DNA from: an uncultured Megasphaera sp.
GTDB lineage: Bacteria; Bacillota; Negativicutes; Veillonellales; Megasphaeraceae
Reading direction: 5' to 3'
DNA: 28,331 nucleotides
Assembly (NCBI GenBank): GCA_900554215.1
Contig: USGG01000022.1
Coordinates: 1 to 28,331 of the forward strand
The position numbers and the translations under genes were made by a program. A model generated the notes under the pieces. The model worked only from the letters and a program-made list of their open reading frames with translations. It was not told the origin of the DNA and ran no database searches. Shown here piece after piece: positions 7,436-14,763 of the stretch; the stretch's first letter is position 1, and every line of letters starts with the position of its first letter.

Positions 7436-7452
7436 ATTAAGGAGGATGTATT

Positions 7453-9360
7453 ATGGCAGAATTAGTGTTGAAAGACGGCAGTAAAAAAGTATTTGCCGAC
7501 GGCATTTCCTTGTATGATGCCGCAAAAGAGCTGAGCAACAGCTTGGCTAAAAAAGTATTGGTAGCAAAAGTCAATGGAAACGTAACGGATTTGCGGGAAA
7601 CTATCGCAGATGGCTCTACTGTTGAATTCCTGACTTTTGATGCCCAGGAAGGAAAGGACACGCTCCGCCATACGGCATCTCATATTATGGCTCAGGCTGT
7701 TCAGCGCTTGTTCAAAGATGTCAAGTTTGCCATCGGGCCATCTATCGAAAACGGTTTTTACTATGATTTCGATACAGAACATCGCTTTACTCAGGAAGAT
7801 TTTGCCGCTATCGAAGCGGAAATGGAAAAAATCGTCAAGGAAAATCTTGTCCTGAATAAAGAAGTCGTATCTCGAGACGAAGCGCTGAAACTATTTAAAG
7901 ATGCCGGCCAAGACTATAAAGTAGAATTAATTGAAGAACTGCCGGAAGGCGAACAGATTTCCCTGTATCGGCAGGGCGATTTTGTCGATTTGTGTGCAGG
8001 TCCGCACTGTGAAACGACTGGCCGGGTTAAAGCGTTTAAGCTGCTGACTGTTGCCGGCGCGTACTGGCGCGGAGACGAACACAACAAGATGCTCCAGCGT
8101 ATTTACGGTACGGCTTTTGAAAAGAAAGATGATTTGGACGCATATTTGCACATGCTGGCTGAAGCCGAAAAGCGCGATCATCGCAAATTAGGCAAACAGC
8201 TCGACTTGTTCAGCTTCCATGAAGAAGGCCCAGGTTTCCCGTTCTTCCATTCCAAAGGCATGGTTCTCCGTAAGACGCTGCTTAAATTCTGGTATGAACT
8301 GCATGATGAAGCGGAATACGATGAAATCAGCACGCCGACGATTCTGAGCCGCCACCTGTGGGAACAATCCGGTCACTGGGATCATTACCGTGACAACATG
8401 TATTTTACGACGATTGATGACGAACCGTATGCGATTAAACCGATGAATTGCCCCGGCGGTATTCTCATTTATAAGAGCAATGTTCACAGCTACCGCGATT
8501 TCCCCATGCGGATGGCTGAATTGGGTCTGGTTCACCGCCATGAGCTCCACGGCGCGCTCCATGGCTTGTTCCGTGTTCGCTGCTTCACGCAGGACGATGC
8601 CCACATTTTCATGCTGCCGAGCCAGATGGAAGAAGAAATTTCCGGCGTTATCGACTTGTTCGACAAAGCCTATAACGTATTTGGTTTGGAATACCGCGTT
8701 GAATTGTCTACTCGTCCGGAAGACTCCATGGGTTCCGACGAAATTTGGGAATTAGCGACGAGCACCTTGCGCAAGGTATTGGAAGACAGAAACATTCCGT
8801 ACCAGGTCAACGAAGGCGACGGCGCGTTCTACGGTCCCAAACTCGACTTCCACGTTAAGGATTCCATTGGCCGTACTTGGCAATGCGGCACGATTCAGCT
8901 TGACATGCTCATGCCGGAACGCTTCGATATGACTTATGTTGGCGAAGATGGCCAGAAGCATCGTCCGGTCATGGTACACCGCACCTGCTTTGGAAGCATT
9001 GAACGCTTCTTGGGCATCCTTATTGAAAACTATGCCGGTGCATTCCCCGTATGGCTCGCTCCGGTACAGATCAAGTTCTTGCCCATTTCCGACAAGCATT
9101 TGGCTTACGCTTTGGAACTTCGCAAGAAATTTAAGAAATTGGGTATCCGCGTAGAAGTTGACGAAAGCAACGAAAAGATCGGCTACAAGATCCGCAAGGC
9201 CCAGATGGAAAAGGTTCCGTACATGGCTATCATCGGCGACAAGGAAATCGAAACGAATACCTTGTCCCTCCGCGACAGAGCAAAAGGCGATCTCGGCGCG
9301 AAACCGGTCGACGAAGTCGTCGCTCATATTCAGGAACTGACGGCTACGCGCAAAGGATAA
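7453..9360 (+). CDS. thrS: threonyl-tRNA synthetase
   Basis: Class II synthetase charging tRNA-Thr; 635 residues, full length. Order: TGS domain (about 1-60); second additional (editing) domain with HTASH (73-77) and LCAGPHC near 180; class II catalytic core (about 240-530); C-terminal anticodon-binding domain. The zinc that discriminates threonine is bound by C333 (in MNCPGG), H384 (in DDAH) and H509 (in MVHR), matching C334, H385 and H511 of the E. coli enzyme. Motif 2 reads RHELHGALHGLFRVR. ATG 7453 is preceded by AAGGAGG with seven bases spacing and lies 17 bases after the T-box terminator. Expression is controlled by the T-box leader: starvation for threonine or low charging allows read-through. 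A terminator follows, so it is a single-gene unit. Confidence 0.98.
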   Translation: MAELVLKDGSKKVFADGISLYDAAKELSNSLAKKVLVAKVNGNVTDLRETIADGSTVEFLTFDAQEGKDTLRHTASHIMAQAVQRLFKDVKFAIGPSIENGFYYDFDTEHRFTQEDFAAIEAEMEKIVKENLVLNKEVVSRDEALKLFKDAGQDYKVELIEELPEGEQISLYRQGDFVDLCAGPHCETTGRVKAFKLLTVAGAYWRGDEHNKMLQRIYGTAFEKKDDLDAYLHMLAEAEKRDHRKLGKQLDLFSFHEEGPGFPFFHSKGMVLRKTLLKFWYELHDEAEYDEISTPTILSRHLWEQSGHWDHYRDNMYFTTIDDEPYAIKPMNCPGGILIYKSNVHSYRDFPMRMAELGLVHRHELHGALHGLFRVRCFTQDDAHIFMLPSQMEEEISGVIDLFDKAYNVFGLEYRVELSTRPEDSMGSDEIWELATSTLRKVLEDRNIPYQVNEGDGAFYGPKLDFHVKDSIGRTWQCGTIQLDMLMPERFDMTYVGEDGQKHRPVMVHRTCFGSIERFLGILIENYAGAFPVWLAPVQIKFLPISDKHLAYALELRKKFKKLGIRVEVDESNEKIGYKIRKAQMEKVPYMAIIGDKEIETNTLSLRDRAKGDLGAKPVDEVVAHIQELTATRKG

Positions 9361-9378
9361 TAGCATAGGATATACATT

Positions 9379-9408
9379 AGGGCATGCCCGTGCAGGGCAT
9401 GTCCTTTT
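9379..9408 (+). terminator. terminator after thrS
   Basis: AGGGCATGCCC (9379-9389) pairs with GGGCATGTCCT (9395-9405), one G-T wobble, loop GTGCA, then a short T-run (9405-9408). Confidence 0.8.
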
Positions 9409-9456
9409 CATATTGCGGAGACGGTACGTTTCGCTATACTTCTTCTCATTTCATAG

Positions 9457-9485
9457 TTGACAAGAGCAGATATATCAGGCAAAAT
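9457..9485 (+). promoter_or_regulatory. candidate promoter of the SLH porin gene
   Basis: Perfect -35 TTGACA (9457-9462), 17-base spacer and a weak -10 CAAAAT (9480-9485, four of six). The leader would be about 105 bases. Confidence 0.4.
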
Positions 9486-9595
9486 AGGTAGCGGTGTGTC
9501 TTCATGCGGCGTACAATCAGCCCGGCCTATGACGGCTGAAAAGGCTGTACGGAATGGAGACAGAATGAATTATACGTTTGAAATGAGGGTTATAC

Positions 9596-10930
9596 ATGAT
9601 GAAGAAAACAATCGCTATGGCGGCGGCCAGTATCGTGACAATGGGCATGACGAGTGCCGGGGCAGTAAATCCCTTTGTCGACGTTCCCGCCGACAGCTGG
9701 GCTTACCGCGCTGTGGCGGAGCTGGCCGAGGCCGGCGTGATTCAGGGCGTAGACGGAAGTTATTTTCAAGGAAATCGGTCTATTACGCGGTATGAGGCGG
9801 CTGAAATGGTCGCTAAGGCCATGGCTCATATGGACAGGGCGTCGGCAGAACAGCGGGCCATGATTCACAAGCTGGCCGACGAATACGCCGAAGAGCTGAA
9901 CCGCCTCGGCCTTCGCGTTGCGGCCCTGGAGAACAAAGTCGGCAATGTGAAGTTCAGCGGCGACGCCCGCTTCCGCTATCGCTATCAGAATTCTGCAGGC
10001 AGCCGCGTCGGCAAGGAAAACGACAATTCCTGGGATTACCGCATCCGCCTTCGCGGACAGGCACAGCTCGATGAACGGCTGAAAGCCGTCGTAAGCATCA
10101 GCTCGGACTGGCAGAGCTTTAGCGAAAACGGCGCGGTCAGCAGCGGCACAAACGACGACTTTGCCGATGCGCTCAAAGTCGACTACGAGACGGATTCCTT
10201 TTATCTGAGCCTCGGCCGGACGGATATATATAAGATCGGCGGCCCGCGCAGCTACGGATACACGTACAGCGATATTTTTGACCGCGCTGAAGGGCAATAC
10301 CGTACGGATGCCTTTGCTCTTACGGCGGGCTACGGCAAATTTAAAAAGGGGAATATCCTGGCCGGCAGCGTCCAAGGCGATGATTCCATCAACGGCGTAA
10401 AGACCGGCTACGGCGAGATCGAAGCCTTTTTTTACAACGATTCGGCTGTCGGCGTATATTACAATGATTTTGACGCTGCCGGAAGCGGTGAAGCCAATAA
10501 GGCTTTCAACGCCGATTCTCTGTGGGGCGCCTATGCCAGCGTCAACATCGGCTCGAAATGGAATGTATTGGCTCAGTATGAACGTACGAACTTAAACCAT
10601 GATACGCAGTATACGCACGACGACGGCTCTGCCGACTTGTTCATCGGCCGCCTGATGTACGGGAAATCGAGCATGGCAATCCCGAAATCGTGGGATATCT
10701 GGACGGAATATATCGACGCGGAAGACGGCACCTGGCTCGGCGGATTTACGACATCGTGGCGCTTCGCCTCGCAGATGGACAACCTGACGTCGTGGGGCGT
10801 CGGCGTCGACTATGTATTTGCTAAGAATGCCATGTTCAGCGTTATGCAGTCCTTCGCTACGGAAGCCAAGGCCGGCGGCATGGCTGATCCGGAAGAACAG
10901 ACGCGGGCAGAATTTATTTTTGCGTTTTAA
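9596..10930 (+). CDS. SLH-domain outer-membrane porin (OmpM/Mep45 type)
   Basis: 444-residue precursor. Residues 1 to about 23 form a Sec signal peptide (MMKK, hydrophobic core, SAGA cleavage region). Residues about 25-75 are one S-layer homology domain (NPFVDVPADSWAYRAVAELA ... ITRYEAAEMVAKAM). A short helical, probably coiled-coil linker (to about 120) follows. The rest alternates polar and aromatic residues with many Tyr, Trp and Gly, as in a beta barrel, and the last residue is phenylalanine, the usual outer-membrane assembly signal. In Selenomonas and Veillonella such proteins tie the outer membrane to polyamine-modified peptidoglycan through the SLH domain and act as general porins. ATG ATG occurs at 9596/9599; the first sits seven bases after GAGGG. 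No clear terminator follows. This gene is the best single proof in the window of a diderm Firmicute. Confidence 0.92.
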   Translation: MMKKTIAMAAASIVTMGMTSAGAVNPFVDVPADSWAYRAVAELAEAGVIQGVDGSYFQGNRSITRYEAAEMVAKAMAHMDRASAEQRAMIHKLADEYAEELNRLGLRVAALENKVGNVKFSGDARFRYRYQNSAGSRVGKENDNSWDYRIRLRGQAQLDERLKAVVSISSDWQSFSENGAVSSGTNDDFADALKVDYETDSFYLSLGRTDIYKIGGPRSYGYTYSDIFDRAEGQYRTDAFALTAGYGKFKKGNILAGSVQGDDSINGVKTGYGEIEAFFYNDSAVGVYYNDFDAAGSGEANKAFNADSLWGAYASVNIGSKWNVLAQYERTNLNHDTQYTHDDGSADLFIGRLMYGKSSMAIPKSWDIWTEYIDAEDGTWLGGFTTSWRFASQMDNLTSWGVGVDYVFAKNAMFSVMQSFATEAKAGGMADPEEQTRAEFIFAF

Positions 10931-10981
10931 TAGGAAGCCCCCTTTCAGGGCAGGCAGGTGTATCTCGGCGTTGGCTGCGAG

Positions 10982-11010
10982 TTGACGGCAGGAACAGAAT
11001 CTCCTACAAT
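10982..11010 (+). promoter_or_regulatory. promoter of rbgA-rnhB
   Basis: TTGACG (10982-10987), 17-base spacer, TACAAT (11005-11010); each box matches consensus at five of six positions. The leader is about 27 bases. Confidence 0.75.
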
Positions 11011-11043
11011 AGAAACGAAACACAGATAAAAGAGAGGTACGTT

Positions 11044-11913
11044 ATGATTATCAACTGGTATCCCGGCCACATGGCGAAAGCCAGGCGGCTGATAGAAGCA
11101 AATCTAAAGGTTATCGATGTAGTCATCGAACTCGTCGACGCCCGCATTCCCATGAGCAGTACCAACCCCATGATAGCCAGCCTCATCGGCCAGAAGCCGT
11201 CGGTCGTCGTCATGAACAAGGCCGACTTGGCCGATCCGGAGATGGTAAAGGAATGGGTGCTGTATTATAAGAAGCAGGGACGCATCGTGCTGCCCTTGAA
11301 CAGCAAGGACGGCAAGGGCGTCAAGCAGCTCGTCGCCCTGGTACGTAAGCTGGCTGAACCGAAGCTGGCTCATTGGCGGGCCCGGGGACTGAAGAACCGT
11401 TCCGTGCGGACGATGATTCTCGGCATTCCCAACGTAGGCAAGTCGACGCTTATCAACAAGCTGGCCCGGCGCAGCGCCGCCAAGACGGCCGATAAGCCGG
11501 GCGAAACGAAGGGCAAGCAGTGGGTTCACATCGGCGACCAGCTCGACCTTCTCGACACGCCGGGCGTATTGTGGCCTAAGCTGGAAAATCAGGTCAGCGC
11601 CTATCGGCTGGCCGCGACGGGAGCCATTTCCGACACCGTATTCGATATGGAAACGGTCATTACCCAGCTCATTGAAGAATTGAGCCGGTTTTACGCCGAC
11701 GAGCTGCTGGCGCGATTTAAGCTGGATGCGCTGGGCGCCGCGCCCTTGGAAACGATCGAAGCTATCGGACGCAAGCGGGGCTGCATCGTAGCAGGCGGCG
11801 TCGTCGACATGGAGAAGACATATAAGCTCATTTTGAAGGAATACCGCGAAGGCAAAATCGGCCTGATTTCCCTGGACCGCTGCGGCGAAGAGTTTGGGGG
11901 CGGCGAATCATGA
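11044..11913 (+). CDS. rbgA: ribosome biogenesis GTPase RbgA (YlqF)
   Basis: 289-residue circularly permuted GTPase needed for late assembly of the 50S subunit in Firmicutes. Motif order is permuted as expected: G4 NKAD (58-61) comes first, then G1 GIPNVGKST (127-135), then G3 DTPG (171-174). The N-terminus INWYPGHMAKARR is the family signature, and the C-terminal third is the RNA-binding helical domain. The start ATG follows AGAGAGG. The gene has its own promoter and overlaps the next gene rnhB by four bases (ATGA), so the two are translationally coupled. The rbgA-rnhB pair is a common arrangement in Firmicutes. Confidence 0.97.
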   Translation: MIINWYPGHMAKARRLIEANLKVIDVVIELVDARIPMSSTNPMIASLIGQKPSVVVMNKADLADPEMVKEWVLYYKKQGRIVLPLNSKDGKGVKQLVALVRKLAEPKLAHWRARGLKNRSVRTMILGIPNVGKSTLINKLARRSAAKTADKPGETKGKQWVHIGDQLDLLDTPGVLWPKLENQVSAYRLAATGAISDTVFDMETVITQLIEELSRFYADELLARFKLDALGAAPLETIEAIGRKRGCIVAGGVVDMEKTYKLILKEYREGKIGLISLDRCGEEFGGGES

Positions 11914-12698
11914 TCGACATCGGGCAGTTAAAGACTGCCGATATTAAAGCCCTGCTGGAACAAAATCCTGCCGACATCATGGCCCTGCTGCAGGCGATGA
12001 AGGAAGACCGCCGCCTTTCCGTGCAAAAATTGGCGGACACCTATATCCGCCGCAAGATGAAGGAAGAAGCCGAACGGGAACGGGTCATGCACATGTATTC
12101 CCTGGAAACGGCCTATTATAACGACGGCATATATCACGTCGCCGGCATCGACGAGGCCGGACGGGGCCCCGTGGCCGGGCCGGTCATGATAGCCGCCGTC
12201 ATATTGCCGCCTTACTGGGAATGTCCCGGATTAAACGACAGCAAAAAGCTGTCGGCGGCGAAACGGGACGCATTGTATGATAAAATCATGGCCGAAGCCG
12301 TGGCCGTGTCGTGCGTTGCCAAGTCGGAGCAGGAAATAGACGCCCTCGACATTTACCACGCTACGATGCAGGGCATGTACGAAGCAGCGGCCGGTCTTGC
12401 CGTGCCGGCTGAAGCCGTCCTCATTGATGCCATGCCCTTGAAGGACCTGGCGGTGCCGCATCAGTCTGTCGTCCACGGCGACAGCCAGAGCGCGTCTATT
12501 GCGGCGGCTTCGATTATCGCCAAGGTGACGAGGGACCGGGTTATGATGGAATACGACGAGGCTTATCCTCAGTACGGCTTTGCCGTCCATAAAGGCTATT
12601 TGACACAGCGCCACATCGACGCCATACGGCAGTACGGTCCCTGTCCTATTCATCGGCGCAGCTTTGAGCCGATTAAAAGCATGACGGCAGGACAATAA
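11910..12698 (+). CDS. rnhB: ribonuclease HII
   Basis: Cleaves the RNA strand of RNA-DNA hybrids and removes misincorporated ribonucleotides; cytoplasmic. 262 residues. The type 2 RNase H catalytic residues are present: D and E in GIDEAGRGPVAG (about 79-90), D in VLIDAMP (about 173), and D in AKVTRDR (about 209). LNDSKKLS and HGDSQSASIAAASI are further family blocks. A helical N-terminal extension of about 75 residues precedes the domain, as in Bacillus RNase HII. ATG 11910 overlaps the rbgA stop. The gene ends against a terminator shared with the convergent corA-like gene. Confidence 0.97.
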   Translation: MIDIGQLKTADIKALLEQNPADIMALLQAMKEDRRLSVQKLADTYIRRKMKEEAERERVMHMYSLETAYYNDGIYHVAGIDEAGRGPVAGPVMIAAVILPPYWECPGLNDSKKLSAAKRDALYDKIMAEAVAVSCVAKSEQEIDALDIYHATMQGMYEAAAGLAVPAEAVLIDAMPLKDLAVPHQSVVHGDSQSASIAAASIIAKVTRDRVMMEYDEAYPQYGFAVHKGYLTQRHIDAIRQYGPCPIHRRSFEPIKSMTAGQ

Positions 12699-12715
12699 TT
12701 TACTTTTGAACACAA

Positions 12716-12767
12716 AAAAGCTGGTCATCACCGACTGCCTGTTTCGGCAGCGGCGAGGCCAGCTTTT
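12716..12767. terminator. bidirectional composite terminator between rnhB and the corA-like gene
   Basis: Outer stem AAAAGCTGGTC (12716-12726)/GGCCAGCTTTT (12757-12767), 11 bp with one wobble, enclosing a second stem CTGCC/GGCAG flanked by CACCG/CGGCG. T-runs are present on both strands (A6 at 12714-12719 and T4 at 12764-12767), so it can stop both converging genes. Confidence 0.9.
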
Positions 12768-12785
12768 GCAGTATACAATTGTTTG

Positions 12786-13739
12786 TCAGAATAAATCCTT
12801 TCGCCACAGCATAAAGACGGCGCAGAGGGCGCAGAAAAAGGCGATGGCAATGACGTATATAAATCCCATGGCATTTTCGGCAAAGGGCAGGGGGACGTTA
12901 ATTCCCCAGAAACTGAAGATAATTGTCGGAACAGCGAGGATGATCGTAATAGATGCTAAAAATTTCATGACGATGTTCAGGTTATTGGAAATAATCGACG
13001 CAAATGTATCGGACATGCTCATGAGGATGTTGGAGTACATTTCAACCATTTCGATAGCCTGCTTATTTTCAATGATAACGTCTTCCAGCAGGTCTTCGTC
13101 TTCTTCGTACATCTTCAGCAGGTGATGAAGGGACGTGTTGCGTCGCAGGCGCATGAGGCGCTCCATGACGATGCCGTTGCCCCGCAGGGCCGATGTGAAG
13201 TAGGTCAGTGATTTCTGTAATTCCAGCAAGAGGAAGAATTCCTTGTTTCGCATGGAATGACGCAGAATGTCCTCGATATCGTCAGTACGGTGGTTGATCT
13301 GCATCAGGTACTTCAGGAACAACGTAGCCGAGCGATAGAGGATCTGGAACAAGAAACGCGTTTTTTTAAAGGTATAGAACAGAGGATATTTATTTTCCGT
13401 GAATGCGCGCATGACTTCCGTTTCCTGGATGCACAGGGTGATGATGAAGTCGGGCGTGATAAAGATGCCCAGCGGCAAGGTGTCGTAGCTGTCCGTTTCC
13501 AAAATAATCGGGATGTTGATGACGACGAAGATGTAATTGTCTTCTAATTCTACGTGAGAACGTTCTTCCGTATCCAGGGCGGTCTTCAGCACGTCCGTCG
13601 GGATTTCCGTTACCATCGATACGAGCTGCAAGTCTTCCGAATCGGGATTTACGACGTCGATCCATGAGCCTTTTTCCGCAGACACCAGGGAAATATTATT
13701 TTCCAAGTGGCCGTTATTGTGTTTGTATACTTGAATCAT
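12786..13739 (-). CDS. CorA-family divalent cation transporter with a GIN signature
   Basis: 317-residue inner-membrane protein of the CorA superfamily: a large N-terminal cytoplasmic domain, a long helix running to the membrane, and two C-terminal transmembrane segments (about 258-278 and 292-312) ending in the positively charged tail WRKDLF. The conserved loop after TM1 reads FWGINVPLP. The usual Mg2+ signature is GMN; here it is GIN (279-281). GIN occurs in ZntB-type zinc transporters and some other CorA relatives, so the ion cannot be assigned with certainty (Mg2+, Co2+ or Zn2+). The start is supported by GGAG eight bases upstream on the minus strand, and a good promoter lies further up. 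It converges on rnhB through a shared terminator. Confidence 0.85.
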   Translation of the reverse strand: MIQVYKHNNGHLENNISLVSAEKGSWIDVVNPDSEDLQLVSMVTEIPTDVLKTALDTEERSHVELEDNYIFVVINIPIILETDSYDTLPLGIFITPDFIITLCIQETEVMRAFTENKYPLFYTFKKTRFLFQILYRSATLFLKYLMQINHRTDDIEDILRHSMRNKEFFLLLELQKSLTYFTSALRGNGIVMERLMRLRRNTSLHHLLKMYEEDEDLLEDVIIENKQAIEMVEMYSNILMSMSDTFASIISNNLNIVMKFLASITIILAVPTIIFSFWGINVPLPFAENAMGFIYVIAIAFFCALCAVFMLWRKDLF

Positions 13740-13789
13740 GGCGCTTCTCCGTTTCCTCTTAGTTTAGCGGACTTTCGAATCCAAATTCT

Positions 13790-13818
13790 AATATAATCAT
13801 AAATATCTATCAAGTCAA
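13790..13818 (-). promoter_or_regulatory. promoter of the corA-like gene
   Basis: Minus strand: TTGACT (13818-13813), 17-base spacer, TATATT (13795-13790). Start of the transcript is expected near 13783, leaving about 44 leader bases. Confidence 0.75.
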
Positions 13819-13939
13819 GGGAAAGGAGCAGATTTTAGACGAAATGAACTGTAAATTTAGGGTAAACGGAGAAACGGAAGGGGCTGGCCGCTCCACCGCG
13901 GCGAAGGAAGAGAATAGACTACACGAACAGGAGAGAATT

Positions 13940-13948
13940 TGTTATAAT
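13940..13948 (+). promoter_or_regulatory. extended -10 promoter of the DUF554-smc-ftsY operon
   Basis: TGTTATAAT: a perfect TATAAT (13943-13948) with the TG of an extended -10 (13940-13941). No good -35 lies at 16-18 bases, which extended -10 promoters tolerate. Transcript start near 13955 leaves about 90 leader bases. Confidence 0.6.
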
Positions 13949-14048
13949 GAATAAGTATATCTTTTTGCAAGGCGCGCCGCAAGGCGAAGGAATTCAAAAG
14001 ATACATACAGAGGAGCTGCAGAAGCAGCAAAAGGGGGATATATTGTGA
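13947..14048 (+). CDS. possible 33-codon small protein ahead of DUF554
   Basis: Frame ATG 13947 to TGA 14048, predicted start MNKYIFLQGAPQGEGIQ, end QKQQKGDIL. The stop overlaps the GTG start of the DUF554 gene (GTGA), the arrangement seen in translational coupling. AGGAGAG lies 11 bases upstream, a long spacing. Against it: the ATG overlaps the -10 box of the likely promoter, so a transcript from there would not include it, and no family is recognised. A low-confidence candidate. Confidence 0.2.
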   Translation: MNKYIFLQGAPQGEGIQKIHTEELQKQQKGDIL

Positions 14049-14731
14049 TTGCTGTAATTATCAACGGGGCAGCGACCGCTTTGGGCGCCATGCTGGGCGT
14101 CATATTGAAGAAGGGTGTGCCGGAGCACGTATCGAAGGCCGTTTTTTCGGCTATCGGCCTGTGCCTGGCCGTCATGGCGATTCAGGGCGCGATTCAGACG
14201 GAGAACATACTGCTCATGGTGTTGTCCATCGCCATCGGCGTGGCCGTAGGGACGATATTGTCCATTGAAGACCGGATGCAGTCCTTTGGCCTTTGGCTGC
14301 GGAACCGCATGAAAGCCGGCGGCGATTCGAATTTCGTCGAGGCCTTCGTCACCTTGTCGGTCATGCAGGTCGTCGGAGCTATGGCTATTTTAGGTCCTAT
14401 TCAGGCGGCTCTTTTGGGAGATACGACGCTCTTATATTTGAAATCTACCATTGACGGCATATCGGCCTTTATTTTCGGAGCGTTGTACGGAGCGGGCGCC
14501 GTGCCGGTAGGCGTCGTTATCATCATATACGAGCTGGCTGTGTACGCCGCGGCCTCCCTGCTGTCGCCCCTCATGACGCCAGACGTTATCCGTGAGCTCA
14601 GCGCCGTAGGCAACGTCATGATCCTGGCCATCGCCTTGAACATGATGGGCCTGACGAAGCTTAAAGTGGCCGATTATACGCTGGGGATGGTCATTCCTAT
14701 TATATATTATAACCTTATTGTATTGTTTTAA
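14045..14731 (+). CDS. DUF554 family membrane protein
   Basis: 228 residues, almost entirely hydrophobic, with about six to seven membrane segments: the start IAVIINGAATALGAMLGVIL, then segments around 37-55, 58-80, 100-130, 140-190 and 195-225. Matches the DUF554 (YdfK/YqgA-like) family of inner-membrane proteins by its N-terminal NGxAxxxGxxxG pattern and the central SVMQVVGAMAILGPIQ and TIDGISAF stretches. Function is not established for the family; transport has been suggested. The start is GTG at 14045, with AGGGGG six bases upstream. It is the first gene of an operon with smc (33 bases downstream) and ftsY. Residues are typical and no truncation is seen. Confidence 0.85.
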   Translation: MIAVIINGAATALGAMLGVILKKGVPEHVSKAVFSAIGLCLAVMAIQGAIQTENILLMVLSIAIGVAVGTILSIEDRMQSFGLWLRNRMKAGGDSNFVEAFVTLSVMQVVGAMAILGPIQAALLGDTTLLYLKSTIDGISAFIFGALYGAGAVPVGVVIIIYELAVYAAASLLSPLMTPDVIRELSAVGNVMILAIALNMMGLTKLKVADYTLGMVIPIIYYNLIVLF

Positions 14732-14763
14732 GAAAATTGCCGCGAGGAAAGAGGAACGGTCCA

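Noticed and set aside
10936..10952. Hairpin after the SLH porin as a terminator
   Set aside because: Only about four GC pairs (GCCC/GGGC) and no T-run.
14737..14763. Start of smc at TTG 14737
   Set aside because: TTG 14764 has a properly spaced GAGG and gives the standard SMC N-terminus.
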